A stretch of 13,931 nucleotides of DNA, taken from assembly GCA_964565945.1 (NCBI GenBank), contig CAZMGY010000008.1, positions 1-13,931 on the forward strand. The letters run 5' to 3'. Positions 1 to 7,537 of the stretch are shown here, one piece after another. A program made the translations under genes and the position numbers. The stretch is from CAZMGY01 sp964565945 [NCBI: uncultured bacterium] (lineage in GTDB: Bacteria > GCA-001730085). How positions within the stretch are numbered: position 1 is the stretch's first letter; every line of letters starts with the position of its first letter. The notes under the pieces were generated by a model. That model saw nothing but the letters and a program-made list of their open reading frames with translations. It ran no database searches and was not told the DNA's origin.

Positions 1-1
1 T

Positions 2-733
2 ATTAATGTTGTGCGGCCTTCTGATGTTGCTGCGATGGAAAAGATTGACTTGGAGAAGAGCTTTTGGGATATTCTTAAAGCTGTGGAGGAGCCCCAAGAT
101 CTTATTGATGTTTTTAAGGTAGTGCATCAGGAAATGCGCACAACTGGTTGGGATAAGAATTTCCATCAAAGTTTGGAGGATGCTTTAAAGCATACACTTA
201 ATTTGGAGGAAGCTTATAAAAAGTTATTGCAAGTCCCAGAAAACGAAAGGCCTAAATGGTTTTCTGTTATGGAGGGAAATAAAGATCTATCTCTGCTCAA
301 GGAGTTGGAGATACTCAAACAGCTGTTTGATCGCTTGAGGCATATAAACGAGTTTGCGGACGACTTTAAGACGATACATGGAGAGTTACAATCGATTGAT
401 AAGAAGTGGTCTCAGAGGCTGCTCCCTTTAGCTATAAGCTTTGGGATGGATGAGAACTTAACCGTTTGCGTAGGTCAAATAGTTGGAAATCTAAGGTTTG
501 CGAGCGATGAAGCCGAGGCTAAAGCTTCTTTGCAAGCGCAATTAGTGAAACAAAATGGGCAAGTCTTTGATCATACTGATATGCTTAGGAATCTTTTGGA
601 TTTGTCTGATACAACATCCACAAAGCGACGGATGAAGGCTTTTCAAGAAATGATGAATAGCAACACGAATGTGGCTAAGAAAGTTGCCCAGTATTTGAGT
701 GGGCTTAACCAGCTTGTACAAGTCCACACTTAG
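2..733 (+). CDS. 3' part of an unrecognised helical protein (5'-partial)
   Basis: The frame is open from the first bases of the window and ends at TAG 731-733, so the gene probably begins upstream. A GTG at 11 is only an internal start candidate, and no ribosome-binding site can be seen before it. About 243 residues are visible. They are rich in Lys, Glu, Leu and Asp, have no obvious membrane segment, and look almost entirely alpha-helical, with heptad-like stretches around residues 60-130. I recognise no catalytic motif, zinc site or known domain. It ends just before the rpmE promoter, so it is not obviously part of the ribosomal operon. It could be the C-terminal part of a large lineage-specific protein, such as a secreted or coiled-coil protein. 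That it codes is inferred from length and codon pattern only; its function is unknown. Confidence 0.6.
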   Translation: MNVVRPSDVAAMEKIDLEKSFWDILKAVEEPQDLIDVFKVVHQEMRTTGWDKNFHQSLEDALKHTLNLEEAYKKLLQVPENERPKWFSVMEGNKDLSLLKELEILKQLFDRLRHINEFADDFKTIHGELQSIDKKWSQRLLPLAISFGMDENLTVCVGQIVGNLRFASDEAEAKASLQAQLVKQNGQVFDHTDMLRNLLDLSDTTSTKRRMKAFQEMMNSNTNVAKKVAQYLSGLNQLVQVHT

Positions 734-757
734 GCCTTGACTGAATAAAAAACAAGG

Positions 758-786
758 ATGACAAAAAATATTCCATCGCTTATAAT
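758..786 (+). promoter_or_regulatory. sigma70-type promoter of rpmE
   Basis: A near-consensus -35 box ATGACA (758-763) and a perfect -10 box TATAAT (781-786) are separated by exactly 17 nt. The expected transcription start is near 793, giving a leader of about 30 nt before the rpmE ATG. It lies between the upstream stop codon and rpmE, the expected place. This is the strongest promoter I can see in the window. It may also feed the prfA cluster by read-through of the terminator after rpmE. Confidence 0.75.
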
Positions 787-822
787 ATCCCTTTGGAACT
801 TTGATGTTTGGAGGTTAGAAGC

Positions 823-1026
823 ATGCAGAAGGGGATTCATCCTGAATACGTGAATTGCACAATTACCTGTGCTTGTGGAAACGTCATCGAAAGTTTGTCG
901 ACCAAAAAGACCTACAAAGTCGATATTTGTTCGGCCTGTCATCCTTTTTACACAGGTCAGCAAAAAATTGTCGATACCGAGGGTCGTGTTGAACGTTTCA
1001 AAAAGCGTTACGGTCTTAAAAAATAA
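823..1026 (+). CDS. rpmE: 50S ribosomal protein L31 (zinc-binding form)
   Basis: L31 sits on the central protuberance of the large ribosomal subunit and helps bridge it to the small subunit. The 67-residue product begins MQKGIHPEY, the typical L31 N-terminus. It carries the four cysteines of the zinc-containing form (C16, C18, C36, C39), followed by HPFYTG and the basic tail [11 protein letters not shown]. The ATG at 823 is preferred over a TTG at 808 because GGAGGT (810-815) lies 7 nt upstream and the family starts at M-x-K-x-I-H-P. It has its own promoter upstream and a terminator downstream, then prfA. In many bacteria the zinc-binding L31 is replaced by a cysteine-free paralogue under zinc limitation; no such paralogue lies in this window. 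Confidence 0.97.
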   Translation: MQKGIHPEYVNCTITCACGNVIESLSTKKTYKVDICSACHPFYTGQQKIVDTEGRVERFKKRYGLKK

Positions 1027-1042
1027 CGTGTTCAAGTTTTAA

Positions 1043-1079
1043 AAGCGCCATAAAGACATCTGTCTTGTGGTGCTTTTTG
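1043..1079 (+). terminator. intrinsic terminator after rpmE
   Basis: An 8-bp stem of AAGCGCCA (1043-1050) with TGGTGCTT (1068-1075, one G-T pair) is extended inward by a second paired segment (TAAAGAC with GTCTTG). The loop is ATCT and the hairpin runs into TTTTTGTG. It lies 16 nt after the rpmE stop codon and about 30 nt before prfA, so it probably attenuates transcription into the prfA cluster. Confidence 0.8.
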
Positions 1080-1108
1080 TGTCTTAAGCTAGAGGGTGGA
1101 GCGTTCGT

Positions 1109-2191
1109 ATGTTTGATAAACTGATTGACGATCTTAAGCAGCGATTACAAAACCTAGAAGCCCGGTTGTTTGATCCTTGTGTGATTGGCGATCAAAAAAA
1201 GTTTGTTGAGATCAGCAAAGAGTACGCTCAGGTCAAACAAAAAATCGAGCTATCAGACAGGATTGGAAAGCTTCGAGATAATGTGGTCGAAGCTCAGGAA
1301 ATGTTCAAAGATCCTGAGAGCGACGATGATATTCGTACGATGGCCGAAGAAGAAATGGCTGAGGCCAAAGCGAAACTTCCCTTGCTCGAAAAAGAACTTA
1401 AATTATTATTTTTGCCCAAAGACGAAATGGGTGATCGCAATATTATTGTCGAAATTCGCGCTGGAACTGGGGGTGAGGAAGCCAGTTTGTTTTGCGAAGA
1501 GATTTTTTGCATGTATCAGCACTTTGCCGAAACAAACAAGTGGTCCTTTGAAATCATGGATTCGAATCGGACCGAGCTTGGTGGCTACAAAGAGATTATT
1601 TTTTCGATTGAGGGAGACGAAGTCTACCGTCGCATGCGTTACGAGTCGGGTACCCATCGCGTCCAACGTGTGCCTCAAACTGAATCGTCGGGGCGCATTC
1701 ACACGTCGGCAGTGACGGTGGCAGTTTTGCCCGAAGCGGAAGAAGTTGATATCGAGATTAATCTTAACGATTTGCGTATCGATGTTTATCGTTCCAGTGG
1801 TCCTGGAGGGCAAAGCGTGAATACCATGGATTCAGCGGTGCGGATCACTTATTTGCCCACTGGTTTGATTGTTCAGTGCCAAGATGGAAAGTCACAACGA
1901 AAAAACCGTTTGCAAGCAATGAAAGTGTTGCGGACACGTCTGTTGCAAGAAAAACAAGAAGCCGCTATAAAAGAACGAGCGGATGCGCGCAAATCTCAAG
2001 TGGGATCGGGTGACCGCAGTGAGAAAATTCGCACCTACAATTTTCCTCAGGGGCGGGTGACTGATCATCGTATTCCTTTAACGCTCTACAAATTGGAGGG
2101 TGTTTTGGGTGGACAAATCAAACCGTTCATTGAAGCTTTAATTGAAAAAGACTATGCGGCTGATATGGCAGATTTGGATATGGATTTATGA
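1109..2191 (+). CDS. prfA: peptide chain release factor 1
   Basis: RF1 recognises UAA and UAG in the ribosomal A site and triggers peptide release. The 360-residue length is standard. The codon-reading PxT tripeptide is present as PQT (189-191, in [10 protein letters not shown]), which marks RF1 rather than RF2 (SPF). The catalytic GGQ is at 233-235 in [11 protein letters not shown]. The conserved segment [22 protein letters not shown] follows at about 326-347, shown here as motif only. The start ATG at 1109 has a purine-rich GGAG 7 nt upstream. The stop codon overlaps the prmC start (ATGA), which implies translational coupling with the enzyme that methylates the GGQ glutamine. It is the first gene of a tight prfA-prmC-murA-pyrF cluster. 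Confidence 0.98.
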   Translation: MFDKLIDDLKQRLQNLEARLFDPCVIGDQKKFVEISKEYAQVKQKIELSDRIGKLRDNVVEAQEMFKDPESDDDIRTMAEEEMAEAKAKLPLLEKELKLLFLPKDEMGDRNIIVEIRAGTGGEEASLFCEEIFCMYQHFAETNKWSFEIMDSNRTELGGYKEIIFSIEGDEVYRRMRYESGTHRVQRVPQTESSGRIHTSAVTVAVLPEAEEVDIEINLNDLRIDVYRSSGPGGQSVNTMDSAVRITYLPTGLIVQCQDGKSQRKNRLQAMKVLRTRLLQEKQEAAIKERADARKSQVGSGDRSEKIRTYNFPQGRVTDHRIPLTLYKLEGVLGGQIKPFIEALIEKDYAADMADLDMDL

Positions 2192-3045
2192 GTGATTGGG
2201 CTTTAAGAGCCGCATGGCAATGGGGCACAGAGCAGTTGGTTTATGTGGAGCCGCAATTGGCCGAGAGTCATGCGCAAGACTTGCTTTTGCATGTCAGTCA
2301 GGCCGATGTTTACGATTTGATTCCTGCATCATCGGCCACACTTACAGCCGATCAGTGGTCCCTCTACCAACAATTGATCAAACAGCGCAAACAAGGACGC
2401 CCATTGCAATATATGCTAGGTTCGGTTCCGTTTATGGATGCCCACATTGAGGTTAATGAACATGTATTGATCCCTCGTCCCGAAACTGAACAATTGTGCG
2501 ATAGGATTGTCGAAAGTTGGCATGTAAACCCTCCTGAAACGATTTTAGATATATGCACAGGCTCGGGAGCGATTGCGATAGCTTTGGCGAAGCATTGGTC
2601 CGAGTCCGATGTTCTTGCTACCGACATTTCCTCCCCAGCTCTTGCTGTGGCAAAGCGCAATGCCAGGCTTAATGCCTGCGAGCAGATACGTTGGATTCAT
2701 AGTGATGTTTGGCAAAATGTGACGGGGAACTATGATTTGATTGTCTCGAATCCGCCTTATGTGAGTGACCACGAGATGGATGCATTACCTTTGGCAGTTA
2801 AGCAGTATGAACCCCATTTGGCTTTGGCCAGTGGTCGGGATGGAGGGGATGTTTATCGTCGTCTTTTAGCTGAAGCGGCTTTATTTTTGAATCCTGGTGG
2901 ATGGTTAACCTTAGAGATTGGCGAGCATCAAGCCGAATTACTCCAATCCTTGGCTCAACAGTACGATTGGCCGACTGTTGAAGTGAAGCAAGATTATCAA
3001 GGCAAGGATCGTTTTGTATTTTTGTCGAGGATGGAGGGCTCTTAA
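2188..3045 (+). CDS. prmC: release factor glutamine methyltransferase
   Basis: PrmC uses S-adenosylmethionine to methylate the glutamine of the GGQ motif in RF1 and RF2, which raises termination efficiency. The 285-residue product has a helical N-terminal domain that includes the family motif RPLQYMLG (71-78). A Rossmann-type methyltransferase domain follows, with the SAM-binding loop [10 protein letters not shown] (121-130), LIPRPETE just before it, and the catalytic NPPY (188-191) that holds the glutamine side chain. It overlaps prfA by 4 nt (ATGA) and its stop overlaps the murA start by one base (TAATG), so it is almost certainly co-translated with both. Genes of this family were formerly called hemK. 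Confidence 0.97.
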   Translation: MSDWALRAAWQWGTEQLVYVEPQLAESHAQDLLLHVSQADVYDLIPASSATLTADQWSLYQQLIKQRKQGRPLQYMLGSVPFMDAHIEVNEHVLIPRPETEQLCDRIVESWHVNPPETILDICTGSGAIAIALAKHWSESDVLATDISSPALAVAKRNARLNACEQIRWIHSDVWQNVTGNYDLIVSNPPYVSDHEMDALPLAVKQYEPHLALASGRDGGDVYRRLLAEAALFLNPGGWLTLEIGEHQAELLQSLAQQYDWPTVEVKQDYQGKDRFVFLSRMEGS

Positions 3046-4319
3046 TGGATCACATGCGCATTGAGGGAGGTGTGGTTTTGCGTGGACAGGTAGCTGTCAG
3101 TGGGGCCAAAAATTCCGCCTTACCTTTGTTGGCGGCAAGTCTTTTGTCGCAAGGTTCCTGCCGTTTGCTAAATGTTCCGGATTTGGTCGATATCCGCACC
3201 ATGATTCAGCTCTTGCTTGCTTTGGGCAGTGATGTGTCCTTTGAAAATCATACAATTGTGACTCAAGTGAGGGATGAAAGTCATAACGAATCCTCCTACG
3301 ATTTGGTGCAACGGATGAGGGCTTCGATCTGTGTGTTGGGTCCTTTATTGGCTAAGCGAGGCCAGGCACGTGTTTCGTTTCCTGGTGGCTGTGTGATTGG
3401 ACCGCGTCCGATTGATCTTCATTTAAAAGGACTCAGGGCTTTAGGGGCTCAGATTGATATACGGGAGGGTTATTTGGAAGCTTCCTGTTCAAAACTGGTT
3501 GGAGCCGAGATGGATTTGCAAGGGCTGTTTGGCTCGAGCGTTCTTGCTACAGCTAACACACTGATGGCGGCAACTTTGGCTTTAGGAACGACGGTGATTC
3601 ATTCGGCCGCTCGTGAGCCCGAAATTATTGATCTGTGCCATTTTTTACAAGGAATGGGAGCCAAAGTGTCTGGAGTGGGAACGGATGTTTTAGAAATTGA
3701 AGGTGTCAGTTCTTTGCAAGGCTATGAGTATTGCGTGATTACTGATCGGATCGAAGCGGGGACATTGCTTTTAGCCGCGGTTATTACAGAGGGGGATGTG
3801 ACGTTGACTAACGTGGCGCCGTCCCATATGATGGCTTTTTTGGATGTTGTGAGCTCTATGGGGCAAGATGTAGCTGTGGATGACCAGTCGATTCGTGTAC
3901 GAGGGCGTCGTCCGATTCAGCCAATTGACTTAAAAACAAAGCCTTATCCGCAGTTCCCGACTGATCTTCAAGCTCAGTTGATGAGCACTTTGTGCCTGGC
4001 TCAGGGCTATAGTAGGATAGAAGAAGGTATTTATCCTGGTCGCTTCATGCATGTGCCAGAGCTTAATCGCATGGGGGCTCAAATTACCTTATCGGGGTCT
4101 CAGGCTGTTATTCAAGGTCTTGTGAGGCTTAAAGGCGCTCAGGTGATGTCTTCGGATTTGCGAGCGAGTGCTGCATTGGTTTTGGCAGGTTTAGCGGCTA
4201 AGGGAACCAGTTATGTGTCGCGCATTTATCATCTGGATCGTGGCTATGAGCAGTTGGAAGTCAAATTAAGACAGCTCGGTGCTTGCATTGAGCGCGTATC
4301 TGAAAATGTAGGCGTATGA
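3045..4319 (+). CDS. murA: UDP-N-acetylglucosamine 1-carboxyvinyltransferase
   Basis: MurA transfers enolpyruvate from PEP to UDP-GlcNAc, the committed cytoplasmic step of peptidoglycan synthesis. The 424-residue product matches the family in length and motifs: SGAKNSALPLL (19-29) with the substrate-binding Lys22, the active-site loop PGGCVIGPRP, and FPTDLQAQ carrying the catalytic Asp. The loop holds Cys116, equivalent to the Cys115 attacked by fosfomycin, so the target is not the naturally resistant Asp variant seen in chlamydiae and mycobacteria. The ATG at 3045 gives the usual short N-terminus, MDHMRIEGG; a second ATG three codons later is possible. It is coupled to prmC upstream and pyrF downstream. 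Presence of MurA implies at least partial peptidoglycan synthesis. Confidence 0.97.
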   Translation: MDHMRIEGGVVLRGQVAVSGAKNSALPLLAASLLSQGSCRLLNVPDLVDIRTMIQLLLALGSDVSFENHTIVTQVRDESHNESSYDLVQRMRASICVLGPLLAKRGQARVSFPGGCVIGPRPIDLHLKGLRALGAQIDIREGYLEASCSKLVGAEMDLQGLFGSSVLATANTLMAATLALGTTVIHSAAREPEIIDLCHFLQGMGAKVSGVGTDVLEIEGVSSLQGYEYCVITDRIEAGTLLLAAVITEGDVTLTNVAPSHMMAFLDVVSSMGQDVAVDDQSIRVRGRRPIQPIDLKTKPYPQFPTDLQAQLMSTLCLAQGYSRIEEGIYPGRFMHVPELNRMGAQITLSGSQAVIQGLVRLKGAQVMSSDLRASAALVLAGLAAKGTSYVSRIYHLDRGYEQLEVKLRQLGACIERVSENVGV

Positions 4320-5017
4320 AGTCGTTGGCCGATTGCATTATTGTTGCGTTAGATGTGGATACCATGAAGCAAGTTCAGGACTTGGTTCTTGACTTGAAAG
4401 GTTTGGTGGGAACTTTTAAGGTGGGTAAACAATTATTCACTGCGCTTGGGCCTTCTGTGCTTGAGTGGATCCATTCTCAAGGAGAAAAAGTTTTTCTCGA
4501 CCTTAAATTTCATGATATTCCAAACACGGTGGCACAAGCTTGTCGTGTATCGGTCGAGAAGGGTGTGTTTATGTTGAATGTGCATGCTTCGGGTGGTTCT
4601 GCCATGATGAATCAGGCGGCTGAGGCTGTTCAGCAAAGTGGCTCGAATTGTTTATTGATTGGTGTAACAGTGTTAACCAGCCTGTCGGAGCAAGAACTTG
4701 CCGAAGATGTGTCGTGCCGTTTGAGCTTGAAAAATCAAGTGGTTCATTTAGCCCAATTGGCCCAAAAGAATGGTTTGCAAGGAGTGGTGGCTTCTCCTCA
4801 TGAAATTGCATTGATTCGTCAGGCCTGTGGAGAGAGCTTTATCATTGTGACGCCTGGTGTTAGACCTTCGTGGGCGGGGCGTGATGATCAAACACGTGTG
4901 ATGACTCCTGGAGAAGCGTTGACGGCAGGGGCTGACTATGTGGTAATTGGTCGGCCGATCACTCAGGCAAATAATCCCAAAGCGGCTATTAAGCGTATCT
5001 TTGAAGAAAATATTTGA
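4316..5017 (+). CDS. pyrF: orotidine 5'-phosphate decarboxylase
   Basis: This enzyme removes CO2 from OMP to give UMP, the last step of de novo pyrimidine synthesis. The 233-residue protein has the (beta/alpha)8 signatures: IVALDVD near the start (9-15), the catalytic Asp-Lys-x-x-Asp array in LDLKFHDIPNTV (D62, K64, D67), VTPGVRPSW in the C-terminal half, and the phosphate-binding YVVIGRPI near the end. It overlaps the murA stop by 4 nt (ATGA), a coupling of cell-wall and pyrimidine genes that looks like simple operon packing. The orotate phosphoribosyltransferase gene pyrE lies 78 nt downstream in the same direction, separated by a palindromic hairpin. Confidence 0.97.
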   Translation: MKSLADCIIVALDVDTMKQVQDLVLDLKGLVGTFKVGKQLFTALGPSVLEWIHSQGEKVFLDLKFHDIPNTVAQACRVSVEKGVFMLNVHASGGSAMMNQAAEAVQQSGSNCLLIGVTVLTSLSEQELAEDVSCRLSLKNQVVHLAQLAQKNGLQGVVASPHEIALIRQACGESFIIVTPGVRPSWAGRDDQTRVMTPGEALTAGADYVVIGRPITQANNPKAAIKRIFEENI

Positions 5018-5048
5018 GTGGATCCCATGATCAAGTCGCGGGATCCAT
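5018..5048 (+). repeat. palindromic hairpin element after pyrF
   Basis: TGGATCCC (5019-5026) and GGGATCCA (5040-5047) are perfect 8-bp inverted arms around ATGATCAAGTCGC. Inside, GA and TC can extend the stem over a small internal loop. It starts one base after the pyrF stop. The arms and the core GATCAAGTC closely resemble the short intergenic palindromes widespread in Rickettsia, Wolbachia, Bartonella and related Alphaproteobacteria (from memory). No T-run follows, so it is more likely an mRNA-stabilising hairpin or a repetitive element than a full intrinsic terminator. Only one copy is in the window. Confidence 0.7.
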
Positions 5049-5095
5049 CGGTTTAAGGGTTTATATGAATAAATCAAATTAAAGGACCGCATGGA

Positions 5096-5680
5096 ATGAA
5101 TACGCAAGAACAAGTACTGGCCACATTCATTGAACATCAAGCCTATCTTAAAGGGCACTTTGTCTTATCGTCAGGGCAACATAGCGAAGGTTATATGCAA
5201 TGTGCTCGTGTGTTGCAAGATCCCCAGATAGCGGAAAGTTATGGACAAGCATTGTTCCAAGATTTAGAGATGCAGAACTTGGAATGGAATTACGCGATTG
5301 GACCTGCGATGGGAGGTTTAATCATTGGTCATGAGGTAGCCAGAGCTTCTCAAGTTCCGTTTCTGTTTATGGAGCGCGTTGAGGGTCAAATGACTTTGCG
5401 AAGAGGTTTTGAGCTTACTTCGGGGGACCGTGTGGTTGTGGTTGAGGATGTTGTGACCACTGGTGGATCGGTTAAGGAAGTAATAGAGCAGCTCAAGCAG
5501 AGTGGGATCCAGGTGATAGCTGTGGTGGCGGTAATTGATCGCAGTGGAGGTGAGGCTGATTTTGGTGTTCCTTTTGCTTGTTTAGCCAGTCTAAAGATTC
5601 AAACCTATAATGCGGACGCCTGCCCTTTGTGTGAGCAAGGTTTGGATCTTATCAAGCCTGGAAGTCGCAGTTTTAAGTGA
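5096..5680 (+). CDS. pyrE: orotate phosphoribosyltransferase
   Basis: PyrE joins orotate to PRPP to make OMP, the substrate of the neighbouring PyrF. The 194-residue product has the phosphoribosyltransferase type I fold: SSGQHSEGYMQC (25-36) at the orotate-binding end, the PRPP loop VVVVEDVVTTGGS (113-125), and a C-terminal ACPLCEQGL segment (C176, C179) ending KPGSR. That cysteine-bearing tail is seen in many bacterial OPRTs of this short form. The ATG at 5096 is chosen because the ATG at 5091 meets a stop after two codons; AAGGA (5082-5086) lies 9 nt upstream. It probably shares transcription with pyrF or has a weak promoter in the 78-nt gap, and it ends at a clear hairpin. Confidence 0.96.
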   Translation: MNTQEQVLATFIEHQAYLKGHFVLSSGQHSEGYMQCARVLQDPQIAESYGQALFQDLEMQNLEWNYAIGPAMGGLIIGHEVARASQVPFLFMERVEGQMTLRRGFELTSGDRVVVVEDVVTTGGSVKEVIEQLKQSGIQVIAVVAVIDRSGGEADFGVPFACLASLKIQTYNADACPLCEQGLDLIKPGSRSFK

Positions 5681-5703
5681 ATCGTTTAAGCAGAACGAGT
5701 AAG

Positions 5704-5742
5704 GCTAGCTGGAGGCTGTCCCAGAGGTGCTAGCAGTTTTTG
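5704..5742 (+). terminator. intrinsic terminator after pyrE
   Basis: GCTAGC at 5704-5709 pairs with GCTAGC at 5729-5734, and an inner CTGG/CCAG pairing is possible. The right arm is followed by AGTTTTTGTG. It begins 24 nt after the pyrE stop and faces the convergent trmB gene. Confidence 0.65.
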
Positions 5743-5766
5743 TGTCTTCACCAATTCCTGCTTGAG

Positions 5767-5806
5767 TTAGCAACCCAAGCTAAGGATGCGATTATAACAA
5801 GCATCC
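5767..5806. repeat. two adjacent small hairpins between convergent genes
   Basis: TTAGC (5767-5771) pairs with GCTAA (5779-5783). Immediately after it, GGATGC (5784-5789) pairs with GCATCC (5801-5806). They lie between pyrE (+) and trmB (-), about 30 nt beyond the trmB stop. They may help end trmB transcription, but neither is followed by a good T-run on the - strand, so the terminator role is only inferred. Confidence 0.35.
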
Positions 5807-5836
5807 GTTATCATAATCTAGATTTAGACTATAGAA

Positions 5837-6433
5837 TTATTTATGAAGTTGAATAAAGGAAAAGGACCGTCCCTCTTTATGATATTTAACTTCGTAGCTG
5901 GTGGGACAGGCTGGAAAAAGTTCGCGAAGGTTGGAATGGTGAATGCGGCTCCAAGTTGAAGAGGCGGTATAGATGGCGTTTTGGATACAGCTGTAATAGT
6001 CCAAAAAATCGGTTCCGATATAGAGGATTCCTCCTGGTTTAAGGCGTCGATGGACGAGATCGATAAACGGTGCTTGGAGCAGACGTCGTTTACGGTGTTT
6101 TTTTTTAGGCCAAGGATCGGGGAAGTAAATATGACAAACATCAATGCATTCATCCCATAAGACATCTTCGAAGAATGAGAAAGCTTCACCTTTTAAAAAG
6201 CGAACATTGGGTCTTTGATATTTAAGGTAGCGTTCTAGGGCAACTTTTATCCACTTCCAGGACCAATCCATGCCCAGAAATTGGTGGTCTTCTGCTTCTT
6301 GGGATCGGTGGAGCAAAAAGAGGTCTTTGCCGCAACCAATTTCGAGTTCAAATGGACGTTGGTTGAGCCAATTTTTAAGCACAGCTTGATTAGCTGAAAG
6401 CATCAGTTTAGATTGCTCGTCATTGATGATCAT
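5837..6433 (-). CDS. trmB: tRNA (guanine-N7)-methyltransferase
   Basis: TrmB uses SAM to methylate G46 in the variable loop of many tRNAs. The 198-residue product begins directly with the core fold. It shows the SAM-binding EIGCGKD (31-37), FLGMDWSWK for the acidic ribose-binding strand, and the diagnostic IYFPDPWPKKKHRKRR (102-117), then LKPGGILYIGTD (131-142). The N-terminal extension of the E. coli enzyme is absent, as in many compact homologues. The ATG at 6433 overlaps the stop of the upstream uracil methyltransferase gene by 4 nt (ATGA on the - strand). The two are therefore almost certainly one operon for RNA modification. Confidence 0.96.
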   Translation of the reverse strand: MIINDEQSKLMLSANQAVLKNWLNQRPFELEIGCGKDLFLLHRSQEAEDHQFLGMDWSWKWIKVALERYLKYQRPNVRFLKGEAFSFFEDVLWDECIDVCHIYFPDPWPKKKHRKRRLLQAPFIDLVHRRLKPGGILYIGTDFLDYYSCIQNAIYTASSTWSRIHHSNLRELFPACPTSYEVKYHKEGRSFSFIQLHK

Positions 6434-7470
6434 TGTTTAGGTTCCAAAACAACTAAAGTTTCGAGGTGATGAGTTTGCGGAAAAAAGTCCATCGGTTGAA
6501 CATGATGGAGTTGCCAATGGTCTTGGCATAAGTCTTGCAAGTCACGTACTAAAGATTTGGGATTGCAAGACAAATAGAGCAAGATGTCCAAATGTGGGAT
6601 CGCTTGTTTGAGAGTGTCCCGAACAGCGCTACTTAGGCCTTTCCGTGGGGGGTCAATCAGAACCATCACGTGTTCTCCTTTTGCGAGAAACAGGATGTCT
6701 GGAAGTGCTGTTTCGACCTGTTGTTCCAGAGCTTTTACGTGGGACAATTGATGATAGGCAATGTTGTGCTTGGCTAAGGCATGCGAAGCCTTGTTGTCTT
6801 CAATAAGAATGACCCGTTCAAAGTGATCGGCTAGGGATAAGCCAAAGAGACCTACACCCGAATAGAGGTCCAAAAAGATCGATTTAGGATAGGGCTCGAT
6901 CAAATCCTGAATGCACTGCATTACAGAAGGAAGAATATGCAAATTGGCCTGAAAGAATGTTTCCATGGCATAAAAGATACGGAGACCATGGATATCGGTG
7001 TACATATAATCGCTTGGAACCATTTTGAGCGAGCCGCGTCCAATGCCACCCCAATATACTTTTTGATTGTCACCACTGCGAATGGTTAGATTGGCGCGTT
7101 TATATTTTTCGGGCCATTGGGTGATGGCGTCTTGTTTAAGTTGAGGAATAAAGTTAGATATTTCTTGACGCGCAATGGGGCAGGCGTCGACTTCGAGGAT
7201 ATTTTTGCGTCCTTGTGGCGAATAGCCCATGGCGAAGGTTTGATCTTTGCGACGGATGATGGTTAAGTCGATACGGTGACGGGTATGGTAAGGTTGAGGC
7301 GAGGGAAGGACATCTTGCACGATATCTGAAGGGATTGGGTATGTTGTGGCGAAAAGATCAATCAAGTTTTGTTTTTTAAGGCGTAATTGCTCGTCGTAAG
7401 GGGTATCTTGATAGCTACAACCGCCGCAAGTACCAAAAAGTGCGCATTGAACTAAAGGCGTGGTTAACAT
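6430..7470 (-). CDS. iron-sulfur 23S rRNA/tRNA uracil-C5 methyltransferase (RlmC/RlmD/TrmA family)
   Basis: Members of this family make 5-methyluridine in 23S rRNA or tRNA with SAM. The 346-residue product has the four iron-sulfur cysteines (C9, C15, C18 in CALFGTCGGC, and C97 in DACPI) and the uracil-binding FFQAN (172-176). It also has the SAM-binding LDLYSGVGLFGL, DPPRKG (273-278), the catalytic nucleophile in LSCNP (C302) and the general base in HHLETL (E337). It starts at the cysteine cluster and lacks the N-terminal TRAM domain of E. coli RlmD, so in architecture it is closer to RlmC. The CxxxxxCGGC pattern is also shared by RlmD-like enzymes, and I do not assign the target nucleotide. 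The ATG at 7470 lies 45 nt beyond the tRNA-Ser 3' end, inside an inverted copy of that tRNA. The purine run AGAGAGGGA is the only ribosome-binding candidate. Confidence 0.9.
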   Translation of the reverse strand: MLTTPLVQCALFGTCGGCSYQDTPYDEQLRLKKQNLIDLFATTYPIPSDIVQDVLPSPQPYHTRHRIDLTIIRRKDQTFAMGYSPQGRKNILEVDACPIARQEISNFIPQLKQDAITQWPEKYKRANLTIRSGDNQKVYWGGIGRGSLKMVPSDYMYTDIHGLRIFYAMETFFQANLHILPSVMQCIQDLIEPYPKSIFLDLYSGVGLFGLSLADHFERVILIEDNKASHALAKHNIAYHQLSHVKALEQQVETALPDILFLAKGEHVMVLIDPPRKGLSSAVRDTLKQAIPHLDILLYLSCNPKSLVRDLQDLCQDHWQLHHVQPMDFFPQTHHLETLVVLEPKQ

Positions 7471-7472
7471 GT

Positions 7473-7537
7473 GGGTTCAAATCCCTCTCTCTTCAAAAAA
7501 GCACGTTTTTTTTTCGGAGAGAGAGGGATTTGAACCC
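7473..7537. repeat. inverted copy of the tRNA-Ser 3' end forming a long hairpin
   Basis: The 20 bases at 7473-7492 are the exact reverse complement of 7518-7537, the T-arm and acceptor 3' strand of the tRNA-Ser gene. The pairing continues with a G-T pair, a C-G pair, one bulged base and six A-T pairs (7495-7500 with 7509-7514). This leaves an 8-nt loop, GCACGTTT, and a stem of about 28 bp. In - strand RNA the left arm lies just before the methyltransferase start codon and contains its only purine-rich ribosome-binding candidate. It may have arisen by template switching at a short quasi-palindrome. Confidence 0.9.

Noticed and set aside
808-825. TTG at 808 as the rpmE start.
   Set aside because: It would place the GGAGGT ribosome-binding site inside the gene and add residues not seen in L31; ATG 823 fits both.
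1185-1715. 176-codon + strand frame inside prfA.
   Set aside because: It lies in another phase of a clearly real prfA and has Arg/Ser/Lys-rich, non-homologous content; a shadow frame.
1406-1813. 135-codon - strand frame inside prfA.
   Set aside because: Antisense shadow of a conserved coding region.
4748-5158. 136-codon - strand frame across pyrF and pyrE.
   Set aside because: It is antisense to two conserved genes and passes through the palindrome; no ribosome-binding site or family.
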